Shown in pieces: positions 49,536 to 58,315 of a stretch of DNA of 64,000 nucleotides. The translations under genes were made by a program, and so were the position numbers. Each line of letters opens with the position of its first letter. The stretch's first letter is position 1. Origin of the DNA: Candidatus Saccharimonadota bacterium (lineage in GTDB: Bacteria > Patescibacteriota > Saccharimonadia > Saccharimonadales > Saccharimonadaceae); the NCBI GenBank assembly GCA_017511645.1, contig JAFWJH010000001.1, positions 1 to 64,000 on the forward strand, given 5' to 3'. A model generated the notes under the pieces. That model was not told the origin of the DNA. It saw only the letters and a list, made by a program, of their open reading frames with translations, and made no database searches.

Positions 49536-49874
49536 CTATTTGGTGTTAACTCTCCTGTTGAGTCTTTTAAAAATCCAATAAGCATCTTTTTTGCTATCGA
49601 CATAGTATTCTACATCCCAACCAGCCCTACGATACTCATCTGTTATTTTATTAAGCAAGCCTTTCTCAAACACATCAATATAAGAAATAGGTTTACAATC
49701 TCTATTCATTAGACCCAAAACCAAACTAATGACTTCTGCTTGATAAATTTTTATTTCACGGTTATCAAATTTTTCAGCCAACAATCTATTGACTGCCTCA
49801 TAGACTTCTTCAGGCACCAAGGCCTTATGAGCCCGAAATGCATCACCAGGCGTAAAAGGTCCTACGCTATTCAT
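49536..49874 (-). CDS. Small soluble protein of unknown function next to a tRNA-Ser repeat scar
   Basis: 112 residues from the ATG at 49874, fixed by the AAGGGGGTG ribosome site; an upstream in-frame start is possible. Helical, with LVPEEVYEAVNRLLAEKF and DEYRRAGWDVEYYVDSKKDAYWIFKRL. The layout recalls small phage or plasmid proteins, but no family is recognised. It has its own minus-strand TATAAT (49923-49918) directly beside the copied tRNA-Ser end, so it could be cargo of an old integration (inference). Confidence 0.7.
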   Translation of the reverse strand: MNSVGPFTPGDAFRAHKALVPEEVYEAVNRLLAEKFDNREIKIYQAEVISLVLGLMNRDCKPISYIDVFEKGLLNKITDEYRRAGWDVEYYVDSKKDAYWIFKRLNRRVNTK

Positions 49875-49927
49875 AATTTCACCCCCTTCCAATAAAAAAT
49901 AGACTAGCGTCCATTAAATTATATCAT

Positions 49928-49949
49928 ATTGTGGCGGAAAGGACAGGAT
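49928..49949. repeat. 22-bp direct copy of the tRNA-Ser 3' end
   Basis: ATTGTGGCGGAAAGGACAGGAT here is identical to 50040-50061, which covers the last bases, CCA and downstream flank of tRNA-Ser. Direct repeats of a tRNA end are typical attachment-site traces. The 90 bp between the copies holds a hairpin and no gene. Confidence 0.7.
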
Positions 49950-50016
49950 ACGGGAATCTCGTGCTTCGCGCTCGATGCGAACCTTGGCTCGAATCTATCC
50001 TCATCACAATAAGAAC

Positions 50017-50038
50017 AAACCCCTACGGGGTTTCTTTT
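50017..50038. terminator. Hairpin downstream of tRNA-Ser
   Basis: AAACCCC (50017-50023), TAC, GGGGTTT (50027-50033) followed by CTTTTT on the plus strand. On the minus strand it is downstream of tRNA-Ser and followed by GTTCTTATT. Direction is uncertain. Confidence 0.55.
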
Positions 50039-50043
50039 TATTG

Positions 50044-50129
50044 TGGCGGAAAGGACAGGATTCGAACCTGCGGATGTTTCCATCTCTGGTTTTCAAGACC
50101 AGTGCCTTCAACCACTCGGCCACCTTTCC
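50044..50129 (-). tRNA. tRNA-Ser(UGA)
   Basis: Acceptor GGAAAGG with CCTTTCC, anticodon stem CTGGT/ACCAG with loop CTTGAAA (TGA), and the long variable arm of class II tRNAs (GATG...CATC). G73 and encoded CCA. Confidence 0.93.
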
Positions 50130-50205
50130 ACCGATTATTATAGCATATTAAAGCACTCAAAATCAATCCCCCTCACCTCAACTATATCACACTTATGCTA
50201 AAATG

Positions 50206-51300
50206 TCAAATATCAGTATCCAGTACAATATATACCTTATATCCAGAATACAGTCTTTTGATCTTTCTCTGAATTTCTCGCATCTTCGTCACTGCATCCT
50301 TTTCCTCAAACGAAAAAACTAGATCCAAAGATATCACTTTCACTTCCTCATCCACATAAAATCCATGCATCTGTACCACCGTAGAATATTCTTTCACTAC
50401 AGCTTCTACCTCTTGTTTCATCTTTTTGTATTTACCACTTTCATTAGCCGCATATACACCCAATGTCAAAATAATGCCATACTTTTCATAAATCTGTACC
50501 TCTATCTGTCGCGAAAGCCGATGAATTTCCCTGGTGTGCAATTCATCACCCACTTGTATATGCGCACTTGCGATAATTTTATTTGGTCCATAATTATGCA
50601 AAGCCAAATCATATACCCCTTGCACTTCACTAAATTTTTCGATTGTTTTCTTTACCTTAGCAATTGTCTCGTCATCTACCCGCACACCGATCAAATCGTT
50701 TACCGCATCGCGCATAATCTCTACGGCTGTCTTGACAATCATCACCGCAATCAATATACCGATATAGCCTTCCGAGCTAATATGCCAAATAAAACTAATC
50801 ACTGCCCCCACCAACACCGATAATGAAAGTGCCGCATCCGATATCGCATCTACCCCACTCGCTACCAAACTCCCAGAGGTCAGTGCCTCTCCTTTTCGTT
50901 TCACAAACCGCCCAAAGAAAAACTTTACCAGTACTGCCACTGCAATTATCACAAGCGACACTACCGAATAATCCGCCTCTTCTGGCATAATAATCTTTTC
51001 AACTGATTCTTTAAATGCCATCACCCCTGCCGCTAGCACAATCGTCGCCACCACTGCCGCCGAAAAATATTCTACTCTACCATAACCAAACGGATGTTTA
51101 CGATCTGGCCTTTTGGTTGCTAATCTTAGCCCAACTATCGTTACTACAGACGATAATACGTCCGTCAAATTATTTACCGCGTCCAAAATAATAGAAATAG
51201 AATTTGCAATCAGCCCCACTACGGCTTTAAAGCCCACCAAAACTAAATTGACCAAAATCCCGTAAATACTAATTCTGACAATTTCTTTATTACGTTGCAT
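50206..51300 (-). CDS. Cation diffusion facilitator (CDF) family transporter
   Basis: 364 residues. Six transmembrane helices in the first 210 residues; metal-site motifs in SISIILDAVNNLTDVLSS and ASGVDAISDAALS, and RPDRKHPFGYGRVEYFSA between helices. The C-terminal cytosolic domain is longer than usual (about 150 residues, two ferredoxin-like parts). It exports Zn, Fe or Mn in exchange for protons. In the first metal motif, D-x3-N replaces the H/D-x3-D found in many members. It starts 2 bp after the yebC stop. Confidence 0.92.
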   Translation of the reverse strand: MQRNKEIVRISIYGILVNLVLVGFKAVVGLIANSISIILDAVNNLTDVLSSVVTIVGLRLATKRPDRKHPFGYGRVEYFSAAVVATIVLAAGVMAFKESVEKIIMPEEADYSVVSLVIIAVAVLVKFFFGRFVKRKGEALTSGSLVASGVDAISDAALSLSVLVGAVISFIWHISSEGYIGILIAVMIVKTAVEIMRDAVNDLIGVRVDDETIAKVKKTIEKFSEVQGVYDLALHNYGPNKIIASAHIQVGDELHTREIHRLSRQIEVQIYEKYGIILTLGVYAANESGKYKKMKQEVEAVVKEYSTVVQMHGFYVDEEVKVISLDLVFSFEEKDAVTKMREIQRKIKRLYSGYKVYIVLDTDI

Positions 51301-51302
51301 TT

Positions 51303-52004
51303 TTACTCTGCATTTGTGTAAACATTCGTCACATCATCAAGATCGTCTATCGCACTTAGTAGCTTCTCTAATTTTTCGGCCACTTCACCTTCTACTGGCA
51401 CATAATTATTCGGAACATACTGTAACTCTGCCGAATTTACGGTCAAACCTACCTCAATTAGAGCTCCGCGCACTTTCATCAAATCCGAAGCCGCCGTATA
51501 TACTACGCTGCCATCTTCCTCTTCTACCACATCTTCCGCACCTGCTTCCAAAGCCGCCATCATTGCGTCTTCGTTTTTCTCAGTAATCTCAATTACGCCT
51601 TTTCTAGTAAACTGGAACATCACGCTACCCGGATCCGCCATTCGCCCACCGGCCTTATCTAAAGTATGGCGCACTTCCGGCATTGTACGATTCTTGTTAT
51701 CCGTCGCGACCTCTATCACTATACCAACCCCGCCTGGTCCATAAGCCTCATAGACCTCCTCAATTAACGCCGCCGCCGACTTGTCTGCCGCTCTCGCAAT
51801 CGCTCGTTCAATATTCGCCTTTGGCATATTAGCATGGCGCGCCTTTTCCAGCACCATCGCAAGGCTCGGGTTCATCGCTGGATCTGTACCGCCACGCGCC
51901 GCAATCGCAATTTGATTCCCAATTTTTGTAAAAAGCGCCCCACGCTTGGCATCTACTACGGCCTTTTGCCTTTTGGTCGTCGCCCATTTACTATGTCCAG
52001 ACAT
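51303..52004 (-). CDS. yebC: YebC/TACO1-family protein
   Basis: 233 residues with the family signature MSGHSKWATTKRQKAVVDAKRGALFTKI, HANMPKANIERAI and YEAYGPGGVGIVIEV. Members act as translation factors at difficult stretches such as proline runs, and some as DNA-binding regulators. GGAGAG precedes the ATG. It lies between comEC and the CDF gene in one direction. Confidence 0.94.
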   Translation of the reverse strand: MSGHSKWATTKRQKAVVDAKRGALFTKIGNQIAIAARGGTDPAMNPSLAMVLEKARHANMPKANIERAIARAADKSAAALIEEVYEAYGPGGVGIVIEVATDNKNRTMPEVRHTLDKAGGRMADPGSVMFQFTRKGVIEITEKNEDAMMAALEAGAEDVVEEEDGSVVYTAASDLMKVRGALIEVGLTVNSAELQYVPNNYVPVEGEVAEKLEKLLSAIDDLDDVTNVYTNAE

Positions 52005-52020
52005 AATCTCTCCAAGTTAT

Positions 52021-53472
52021 TTAATAATTCTCTTCCCTTAATTTTACCATTTTTTGCTTAATAAGTCCAATCAGTATTGGGACCAAAATCAATAAGTAGC
52101 CCCCAAACACCCACACTTGGTATGACTCTATTTCTATCAAAAAACTTTTCATCCCTCCAAAAAACTCCACCACTGCAATATGAAAATCTAGTAACTTCGT
52201 CGCCACAAACCCCATCACTATTTCTAAGACCGGCACGCCTGCCACCACTCCAGACAAAAACACCAGCCCCATCGCATACGGCAAAGTTGGCAAAATCAGT
52301 AAATTCGCCACCACCGAAATCAGCGACACCGTCCCATAATAATACAAAATTATTGGCAACGTCATCAACGTCGCCGCCACCGTAGTAATCACCACTTCCG
52401 CCACAAATCCTGGCTTTTTCGCTCCATAGAAAAACCTAGTAAGTCTCGGCCCCAACACCATAATCCCAGCAAAGCTCGCAAAAGACAACAGCCACCCCAA
52501 ATTAATCACAAACATTGGGTTTACCAGCAAAGTCCCCGCCGCCACAATCAAAATCATTCGCCACGGCTCAAACCTCCGCCCCACATACCACGCCATAAGC
52601 GTCAAAATCGTCATAATTCCTGCCCGCATGATCGATGGTGTCCACCCTACCATCGCCATAAAAAACACCACAAAAATCACCGAAAACAAAAGACCGCTAA
52701 ACCTCGACAGTCTCCCAAAAATCTTTCGCGCAATCTCCACTAATATAGAAAGATGCGCCCCACTCGCCACCACGATATGCACTAGTCCCACCGTCCGCAA
52801 TTTTTCGTCTAAGCCATCCGGTAACCCAGCTTTCATCCCAAGTAGATACGAAAGTCCCAGTTTTACCTGCGGCTCTGGTACCAATTTTTCTACCCTTCCC
52901 GCAAACCAATTTCGTACCCCTAAGACCCAGTCACCTGGTTCAGGCCGTTCCCATTTTTTGATTTCTGGCTTATACATATATCCCACATATGTACCGAATC
53001 CCATCGCTAATTTACCAGATAAAACTACCTTATCGCTCCGCGCCAATTTTTCGTTTTTGTATTCCGAAATATACAAATTGCCCCGCGTGACATACTCACT
53101 ATTCTCGCCAAATCTCAGATCCTTTAATTTGAACTTCGTACCACTTTCGTCTGTTTCCGGATCACCATCTATCACTCCACTTACTACTACCGTCTGCCCA
53201 TAAAATTGCTGAATATAGCTCTCGCCTTTTAATTCTTCCGAACTCCTAAAAAACGCTAAAATCATCCCCGCCAAAAGCGCCACCACTACAAAAACTAACT
53301 TTGGTTGAAAATATGTAAAAAACATTAGTCCCGCCGCTAAGCCTATCCATACCGGTGACGCGAAAAAATTGATCCTAAACACCAGCGCCAATATCGTGCC
53401 CATCACCACGCCTACACACATCGCCACCACGAAATATGATTGATGTAAAGTCTTCCCAAGCATCTTTATCAT
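52021..53472 (-). CDS. comEC: ComEC/Rec2-type DNA uptake channel protein
   Basis: 483 residues. N-terminal membrane helices, an OB-like DUF4131 region (VVSGVIDGDPETDESG), then the competence domain with LSYLLGMKAGLPDGLDEKLRTVGLVHIVVASGAHLSIL and GWTPSIMRAGIMTIL. No C-terminal metallo-beta-lactamase domain, so it matches the membrane-channel part only. It carries single-stranded DNA into the cell; with PilB, prepilins and RecA it suggests natural competence. Minus-strand TTGAAA-17-TAGAAA ends 6 nt before the ATG. Confidence 0.9.
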   Translation of the reverse strand: MIKMLGKTLHQSYFVVAMCVGVVMGTILALVFRINFFASPVWIGLAAGLMFFTYFQPKLVFVVVALLAGMILAFFRSSEELKGESYIQQFYGQTVVVSGVIDGDPETDESGTKFKLKDLRFGENSEYVTRGNLYISEYKNEKLARSDKVVLSGKLAMGFGTYVGYMYKPEIKKWERPEPGDWVLGVRNWFAGRVEKLVPEPQVKLGLSYLLGMKAGLPDGLDEKLRTVGLVHIVVASGAHLSILVEIARKIFGRLSRFSGLLFSVIFVVFFMAMVGWTPSIMRAGIMTILTLMAWYVGRRFEPWRMILIVAAGTLLVNPMFVINLGWLLSFASFAGIMVLGPRLTRFFYGAKKPGFVAEVVITTVAATLMTLPIILYYYGTVSLISVVANLLILPTLPYAMGLVFLSGVVAGVPVLEIVMGFVATKLLDFHIAVVEFFGGMKSFLIEIESYQVWVFGGYLLILVPILIGLIKQKMVKLREENY

Positions 53473-53551
53473 GCGGCTTTTCTAGCACGTCGGCAACATA
53501 TTTTCAACCCCCACCCCAGAGCTTACGCTTTATCGCTACCCCATAATATGT

Positions 53552-53557
53552 TATAAT
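53552..53557 (+). promoter_or_regulatory. -10 box of the tandem tRNA-Arg unit
   Basis: TATAAT at 53552-53557, 8 nt before the 5' end of the first tRNA-Arg. Confidence 0.55.
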
Positions 53558-53565
53558 TTATCCAT

Positions 53566-53640
53566 GCGCCCGTAGTTCAACGGATAGAACGTTGGTTTCC
53601 GGAACCAATGATATCAGTTCGATTCTGGTCGGGCGTACCA
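53566..53640 (+). tRNA. tRNA-Arg(CCG)
   Basis: Acceptor GCGCCCG with CGGGCGT (G1-T72 wobble), anticodon stem TTGGT/ACCAA and loop TTCCGGA giving CCG. CCA encoded. Confidence 0.92.
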
Positions 53641-53646
53641 ACGCCT

Positions 53647-53723
53647 GCACTCGTAGCTCAGCTGGATAGAGCATCTGGCTTCGAACCAGAAGGTCGCACG
53701 TTCGAGTCGTGTCGAGTGTACCA
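53647..53723 (+). tRNA. tRNA-Arg(UCG)
   Basis: Acceptor GCACTCG with CGAGTGT (G1-T72 wobble as in its neighbour), anticodon stem TCTGG/CCAGA, loop CTTCGAA giving TCG. CCA encoded. It starts 6 nt after the first tRNA-Arg. Confidence 0.92.
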
Positions 53724-53727
53724 AAAC

Positions 53728-53756
53728 TTGATTTTTTATATAAAATATGCTATAAT
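53728..53756 (+). promoter_or_regulatory. Promoter of the AbrB-like gene
   Basis: TTGATT (53728-53733), 17-bp spacer, TATAAT (53751-53756) with TGC in front, then a 29-nt leader ending in AGGAGGTG. Confidence 0.7.
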
Positions 53757-53785
53757 GTAATAGACTATCCATAGGAGGTGCTAGT

Positions 53786-54103
53786 ATGGACAAGAAGTAC
53801 ATTGTTAGTCGTATCAAAATCGATCCCCAATGGAGGATTTCTGTTCATAATTTTTTCACGAAAACCCCAGAAAAAGTTATATTTACAGTTAATGAAGAGG
53901 GCAAAGCTATTAAAATCATAAATGCCGATGATTTACCCGGGACTTCAATAGGCAACCAGGTCGACAAAAAGTATAGAGTTTCTATACCGAAATGGTTAAG
54001 AGAAGAACTTGGCCTAAATCGCAACTCCCCTCCAGGGCTATATTTAGCGATCGATAAACATGGCGACCATTATATCGTTGCCAAGGATAAAAACCTTTTT
54101 TAA
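53786..54103 (+). CDS. AbrB/SpoVT-like swapped-hairpin protein
   Basis: 105 residues. The middle segment VDKKYRVSIPKWLREELGLNRNSP (about 58-81) matches the AbrB/MazE DNA-binding hairpin (D..GRV.IPK.LRe.LGl). The N-terminal half may repeat a related strand pattern (VSRIKIDPQWRISVHNFF). A transcription regulator or antitoxin is possible, but no toxin gene is adjacent. Strong AGGAGGTG ribosome site, own promoter and own terminator. Confidence 0.78.
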   Translation: MDKKYIVSRIKIDPQWRISVHNFFTKTPEKVIFTVNEEGKAIKIINADDLPGTSIGNQVDKKYRVSIPKWLREELGLNRNSPPGLYLAIDKHGDHYIVAKDKNLF

Positions 54104-54130
54104 AAATACCGGATACTTTCCGGTATTTTT
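54102..54130. terminator. Bidirectional terminator after the AbrB-like gene
   Basis: AAAAATACCGG (54102-54112), 7-nt loop, CCGGTATTTTT (54120-54130). It overlaps the stop region of the AbrB-like gene and also lies downstream of tRNA-Met on the minus strand. Confidence 0.88.
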
Positions 54131-54142
54131 TACTACAAAAAA

Positions 54143-54219
54143 TGGTGGTACCGGGTGGGGTCGAACCACCGACCTTGGGCTTATGAGTCCCACGCTCTAA
54201 CCAGCTGAGCTACGGTACC
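54143..54219 (-). tRNA. tRNA-Met(CAU), elongator
   Basis: Fully paired acceptor GGTACCG/CGGTACC, so not the initiator; anticodon loop CTCATAA gives CAT, CCA encoded. A lysidine-type tRNA-Ile2 is the alternative, but the separate tRNA-Ile(UAU) in this window makes elongator Met more likely. An A-G mismatch closes the anticodon stem. Confidence 0.85.
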
Positions 54220-54261
54220 AACTTCCATCATTATACCACAAAAACATGTTATAATGAAAGC

Positions 54262-54651
54262 ATGACAACTAAAAAAGGTTTTACTGTTCTCGAAATCATC
54301 ATCGTCGCCACCTTTGCGTCGCTACTCCTTATTCTCTTTTTCATTCAAAAGTCCAACCTCGACGCCATGAAACGCGACGAAGACCGTAAAACTGCCATCA
54401 ATGCCATGTATTACGCTTTGGAAGAAAGTTTTTACAAAGACCACAAATACTACCCAGAGTCTATTTCTGAAGACAATATCAAAGTTATCGATCCCGCCCT
54501 CTGGACCGACCCACTCGGTTTTAATCTCGGTGATCCAGCTAGCTCTTATTCCTACGAACCAGCCAATTGCACCGATGGCAAATGTAAAGAATATACTTTA
54601 AAAGCCGACCTCGAAAAAGAAGACGCTTACATCAAATACAACCGCAACTAG
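54262..54651 (+). CDS. Type IV pseudopilin
   Basis: 129 residues. Leader MTTKKG, then FTVLEIIIVATFASLLLILF with Glu at +5: a prepilin signal. The short globular part has YYPESISEDNIKVIDPALWTDPLGF, which resembles the GspG/PulG-type calcium or C-terminal region, and two Cys. TATAAT lies 6 nt before the ATG. Its stop overlaps the convergent PH-domain gene by 4 bp. Confidence 0.88.
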   Translation: MTTKKGFTVLEIIIVATFASLLLILFFIQKSNLDAMKRDEDRKTAINAMYYALEESFYKDHKYYPESISEDNIKVIDPALWTDPLGFNLGDPASSYSYEPANCTDGKCKEYTLKADLEKEDAYIKYNRN

Positions 54652-55226
54652 TCTTTACCTTTTTTAACCTCTTTTTTCGCACTTGAAATCAACTTAGTTA
54701 TAGCCTTTAAATCTTCCCCCGACACATCCGAATACTTAAAAGTATACGTCGTTTCATCTCCCACCGTAGATAGCCGCAAAGTTCCATAGTGGAATAAGTT
54801 TTCCATCAAACTGTTTCGCCGGAAACTCGCATCTTCCACCGAACCTAAATCAATAATATTAATCGAACTCACCACCGGCGACGTCATCACCATCTGAATC
54901 ACATGTCTATTCGTGATAAACAGTTTATTCCCCTGATAAATCATCAGCGCTATCACCCCCGCCACAATCGCCACCGCCAGCAAAGTAAATAAAATAATAA
55001 ACAAATAATTCTTTCCCATCTCATCCAGCGCAGATTGCCCCATCAGCACCAACAAAAACGCCAAGAGCACTACTGTCAAACTAGCCGATATGCCCATTAG
55101 AATCATGATTAAGCACGTCTTCGCCCGCCGAAAAGCAAACTCTACGTACTCATCATCTTCAAGTTTCAGCCCAGGAAAATCTTTTTTACTTCGTTCATGA
55201 CGAATTTTTGCTAGAGATTTATCCAT
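54648..55226 (-). CDS. Bacterial PH-domain membrane protein
   Basis: 192 residues. Two transmembrane helices (about 36-60 and 75-96), followed by a YdbS/bPH2-type pleckstrin-like domain: KLFITNRHVIQMVMTSP, then NIIDLGSVEDASFRRNSLMENLFHYGTLRLSTVGDETTYTF. Function unknown; such proteins sit at the inner membrane. GGAGTTGTT precedes the ATG. It lies downstream of ruvB in the same direction. Confidence 0.82.
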   Translation of the reverse strand: MDKSLAKIRHERSKKDFPGLKLEDDEYVEFAFRRAKTCLIMILMGISASLTVVLLAFLLVLMGQSALDEMGKNYLFIILFTLLAVAIVAGVIALMIYQGNKLFITNRHVIQMVMTSPVVSSINIIDLGSVEDASFRRNSLMENLFHYGTLRLSTVGDETTYTFKYSDVSGEDLKAITKLISSAKKEVKKGKD

Positions 55227-55244
55227 AACAACTCCTTTTTGTCA

Positions 55245-56264
55245 TCATAACTTATCTTGAAATTTTTGTAAATGTCGTTTTCCCTTTTCGGTCACCATTC
55301 TCCCTCTTGGTGTTCGCGCCAGCAAGCCTAATTGCAATAAATACGGCTCATAATAATCTTCGATTGTTGCCGCTTCATCGCCAGTTAACGCCGCTATTGT
55401 CGTTAATCCCACTGGCCTATCACCATAGTTCTCGTACATCAACTGTAACATATTTCGATCTGCTGGATCTAGCCCCAGTTCATCCACTTCCATTAATTTC
55501 AAAGCGTCCTGAGCCACAGTCTTTTCAATAATTCCATCACCATTCACATCCGCAAAGTCCCGCACCCGCTTAAAAATCCGGTTCGCAATCCGCGGCGTCA
55601 AACGTGACCTTGTTGCTAAAAGCTTCGTCGCCTCCGGCACAATTTTGGTATTTAATATCCCTGCTGTACGATTAATAATCTGCTCGATTTCCGGCTCTTT
55701 ATAATACTCCAGCCGATGAATAATCCCAAATCTATCCCTTAGCGGCCCTGCAAGAGAACCCGTCCTCGTAGTCGCACCTATCACCGTAAACTTCGGCAAA
55801 TCCAACCGCACCGAACGCGCCGCCGGGCCCTTGCCTATCACGATATCCAGCTTATAGTCTTCCATTGCCGAATAGAGCACCTCTTCTACCGCTCGCCTCA
55901 ACCGATGAATCTCGTCAATAAACAGCACGTCGCCATCTTTCAAATTCGTCAAGATTGACGCCAAGTCCCCCGCCCGTTCTATCGCCGGCCCACTGGTCAC
56001 CCTTAACGACGCGCCTAACTCGTGCGCTATCACGCCCGCCATCGTCGTCTTACCTAGCCCCGGCGGACCATATAATAATACGTGATCTAACGTAGTACCG
56101 TCGTTACGCTTCTTCACCGCCTCTATTGCTAGCTTTATATTATTCTTCAGATGCTCCTGGCCAATATATTCCTTAAAACTAGTTGGCCTCAAAGTTATTT
56201 CAATCTTCTCTTCCTCAGAATTATCTTCCGCCAGCGTTGGCTCTACTAACCTCTCAATTGCCAT
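55245..56264 (-). CDS. ruvB: Holliday junction branch migration helicase RuvB
   Basis: 339 residues. [18 protein letters not shown], Walker [13 protein letters not shown] (about 66-77), Walker [12 protein letters not shown], sensor [18 protein letters not shown] and a C-terminal winged helix ending [15 protein letters not shown] are typical. It drives branch migration with RuvA in recombination. TATAAT (56276-56271, minus strand) ends 6 nt before the ATG. Confidence 0.96.
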   Translation of the reverse strand: MAIERLVEPTLAEDNSEEEKIEITLRPTSFKEYIGQEHLKNNIKLAIEAVKKRNDGTTLDHVLLYGPPGLGKTTMAGVIAHELGASLRVTSGPAIERAGDLASILTNLKDGDVLFIDEIHRLRRAVEEVLYSAMEDYKLDIVIGKGPAARSVRLDLPKFTVIGATTRTGSLAGPLRDRFGIIHRLEYYKEPEIEQIINRTAGILNTKIVPEATKLLATRSRLTPRIANRIFKRVRDFADVNGDGIIEKTVAQDALKLMEVDELGLDPADRNMLQLMYENYGDRPVGLTTIAALTGDEAATIEDYYEPYLLQLGLLARTPRGRMVTEKGKRHLQKFQDKL

Positions 56265-56312
56265 GTCTGTATTATAACATATCGATATACAAAAAAATAA
56301 CCCACCTCTATA

Positions 56313-56386
56313 TTGGCACTATTGACACACGAGTGCCAATTTGCTACAATAGAGATATATTAGCACTCACTACACACGAGTGCCAG
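56313..56386 (+). promoter_or_regulatory. dnaK promoter with two CIRCE operators
   Basis: CIRCE 1: TTGGCACTA (56313-56321), 9-bp spacer, GAGTGCCAA (56331-56339). CIRCE 2: TTAGCACTC (56360-56368), 9-bp spacer, GAGTGCCAG (56378-56386). The -35 TTGACA (56322-56327) lies in the first CIRCE spacer, and TACAAT (56345-56350) is 17 bp further, between the operators. HrcA bound at either site would block the polymerase. Confidence 0.9.
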
Positions 56387-56414
56387 ACATTAGAACTAAT
56401 AAAAGGAGAAAAAC

Positions 56415-58298
56415 ATGTCAAAAATCATCGGTATTGACCTTGGCACCACTAACAGTGCATTTGCCTATATGGTCGCCGGCAAACCCGAAGTTATCACCAA
56501 CGCCGAAGGTGACCGCACTACCCCATCAGTAGTCGCTGTCACCAAAAAAGGTGAGCGCCTCGTAGGCAAAGTTGCTCAGCGTCAACGTGTAACTAACCCC
56601 AAAAACACCATTTATGGCATCAAACGTTTGATCGGCCGCAAATTTGACGACGAAGAAGTCCAACGCGATACCAAAATTAGTCCATACAAGATTGTCAAAA
56701 AAGGCAACGGTGTAGCTGTGGAAATGGACGGCAAAGAATACACTCCTGAAGAAATCAGTGCCATGATTTTGTCCAAAATCAAAGCCGACGCCGAAGCTTT
56801 TCTCGGCGAACCAGTCACCGAAGCTATCATTACAGTGCCTGCCTACTTTGACGATTCTCAACGCCAAGCTACCAAAGACGCCGGTAAAATCGCTGGCCTC
56901 GAAGTTAAACGTATCATCAACGAGCCTACTGCCGCAGCACTCGCTTACGGACTAGAAGGTAAAAAAGACGAAAAAATTGCCGTCTTCGATCTAGGTGGTG
57001 GTACTTTCGACGTATCTATTATGGATATCGGCGATGGTGTATTTGAGGTTCTCTCCACCAACGGTGACACTCATCTCGGCGGTGAAGATTTCGACAACAT
57101 TATCGTTAATTTCCTAGTAGACGAGTTCAAAAAAGAATCCGGTATCGATATCAAAGGTGATGCTGCCGCTATGCAACGCGTCAAAGACGAAGCCGAAAAA
57201 GCCAAAAAAGAACTGTCGTCTAGCACCAGCACCGACATCAACCTTCCTTTCCTTTCTGCCGACGCCGATGGCCCAAAACATTTCGAGTATACGCTTACTC
57301 GCGCCAAGCTTGAAGAGCTAGTCAAGCCTCTACTAGACCGCCTCGCCAGCCCAGTAGAAAAAGCCCTCCAAGACGCCAAGTTAAATACCAAAGATATCAA
57401 TGAAATCGTCATGGTCGGCGGCATGACTCGTATGCCAGCTGTAGTAGAAAAAGTTAAAAACCTCTTCGGTAAAGACCCGATGCAAGGCGTCAACCCAGAC
57501 GAAGTCGTAGCCGTTGGTGCCGCTATCCAAGGTGGTGTACTTCAGGGCGATGTCAAGGACGTGCTTCTTCTTGATGTTACTCCACTTACACTCGGCATTG
57601 AGACCATGGGCGGCGTCCGCACTCCATTAATCGACCGCAATACTACAATCCCCACTTCCAAGTCCGAAGTTTTCTCTACCGCTAGCGACAACCAACCACA
57701 AGTAGAGATCCATGTATTACAAGGTGAACGCGAATTTGCCAAAGATAACAAATCTCTCGGCCGCTTTATCCTTGATGGCATCGCGCCAGCCCCACGTGGT
57801 GTTCCACAAATTGAAGTTACTTTCAACCTAGATGCCAACGGTATCCTAAACGTTACCGCCAAAGATAAGGGCACCGGCAAAGAGCAATCTATCACTATCC
57901 AAAACTCTGGCAATATGAGCAAAGAAGATATCGAAAAAGCTCAAAAAGAAGCCGAAGTTCATGCCGAAGAAGACAAAAAGAAAAAAGAAGGCATCGATGC
58001 AAAAAACCACCTAGAAAACACTATTTACCAAGCCGAAAAAATGCCTGATGAATACAAAGATAAAATCAGCGACGAAGACAAAGAAACTGTCAAAAAAGCT
58101 GTCGAAGAAGCTAAAAAAGTCCTAAACGACACTGAAGCCGACAAAGATAAATACGAAGCTGCTACCAAAGAGCTTTCTGACAAAATCATGCCAATCGGTG
58201 CAAAAATGTATCAAGCTTCGGCCGAAGATGCCAAACCAAAAGAGGGCGACAAGTCTTCTGACGACGAACCAGTCGAAGGCGAAGTAGTAGACAAATAA
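56415..58298 (+). CDS. dnaK: Molecular chaperone DnaK (Hsp70)
   Basis: 627 residues. [62 protein letters not shown] and [10 protein letters not shown] form the ATPase domain; the substrate domain has [12 protein letters not shown]. An acidic tail ends in [12 protein letters not shown]. It folds proteins with GrpE (29682) and a DnaJ that is not in the window. GGAG precedes the ATG by 8 nt. It is controlled by HrcA through two CIRCE sites. Confidence 0.98.
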   Translation: MSKIIGIDLGTTNSAFAYMVAGKPEVITNAEGDRTTPSVVAVTKKGERLVGKVAQRQRVTNPKNTIYGIKRLIGRKFDDEEVQRDTKISPYKIVKKGNGVAVEMDGKEYTPEEISAMILSKIKADAEAFLGEPVTEAIITVPAYFDDSQRQATKDAGKIAGLEVKRIINEPTAAALAYGLEGKKDEKIAVFDLGGGTFDVSIMDIGDGVFEVLSTNGDTHLGGEDFDNIIVNFLVDEFKKESGIDIKGDAAAMQRVKDEAEKAKKELSSSTSTDINLPFLSADADGPKHFEYTLTRAKLEELVKPLLDRLASPVEKALQDAKLNTKDINEIVMVGGMTRMPAVVEKVKNLFGKDPMQGVNPDEVVAVGAAIQGGVLQGDVKDVLLLDVTPLTLGIETMGGVRTPLIDRNTTIPTSKSEVFSTASDNQPQVEIHVLQGEREFAKDNKSLGRFILDGIAPAPRGVPQIEVTFNLDANGILNVTAKDKGTGKEQSITIQNSGNMSKEDIEKAQKEAEVHAEEDKKKKEGIDAKNHLENTIYQAEKMPDEYKDKISDEDKETVKKAVEEAKKVLNDTEADKDKYEAATKELSDKIMPIGAKMYQASAEDAKPKEGDKSSDDEPVEGEVVDK

Positions 58299-58315
58299 CA
58301 TGTTATAATGGGGAT

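Noticed and set aside
53786-54103. Toxin-antitoxin module around the AbrB-like gene
   Set aside because: Both neighbours are tRNA genes and no toxin-like frame overlaps or adjoins it.
54143-54219. Reading this CAU tRNA as lysidine-type tRNA-Ile2
   Set aside because: A separate tRNA-Ile(UAU) already covers AUA, so elongator Met is the simpler reading; not fully excluded.
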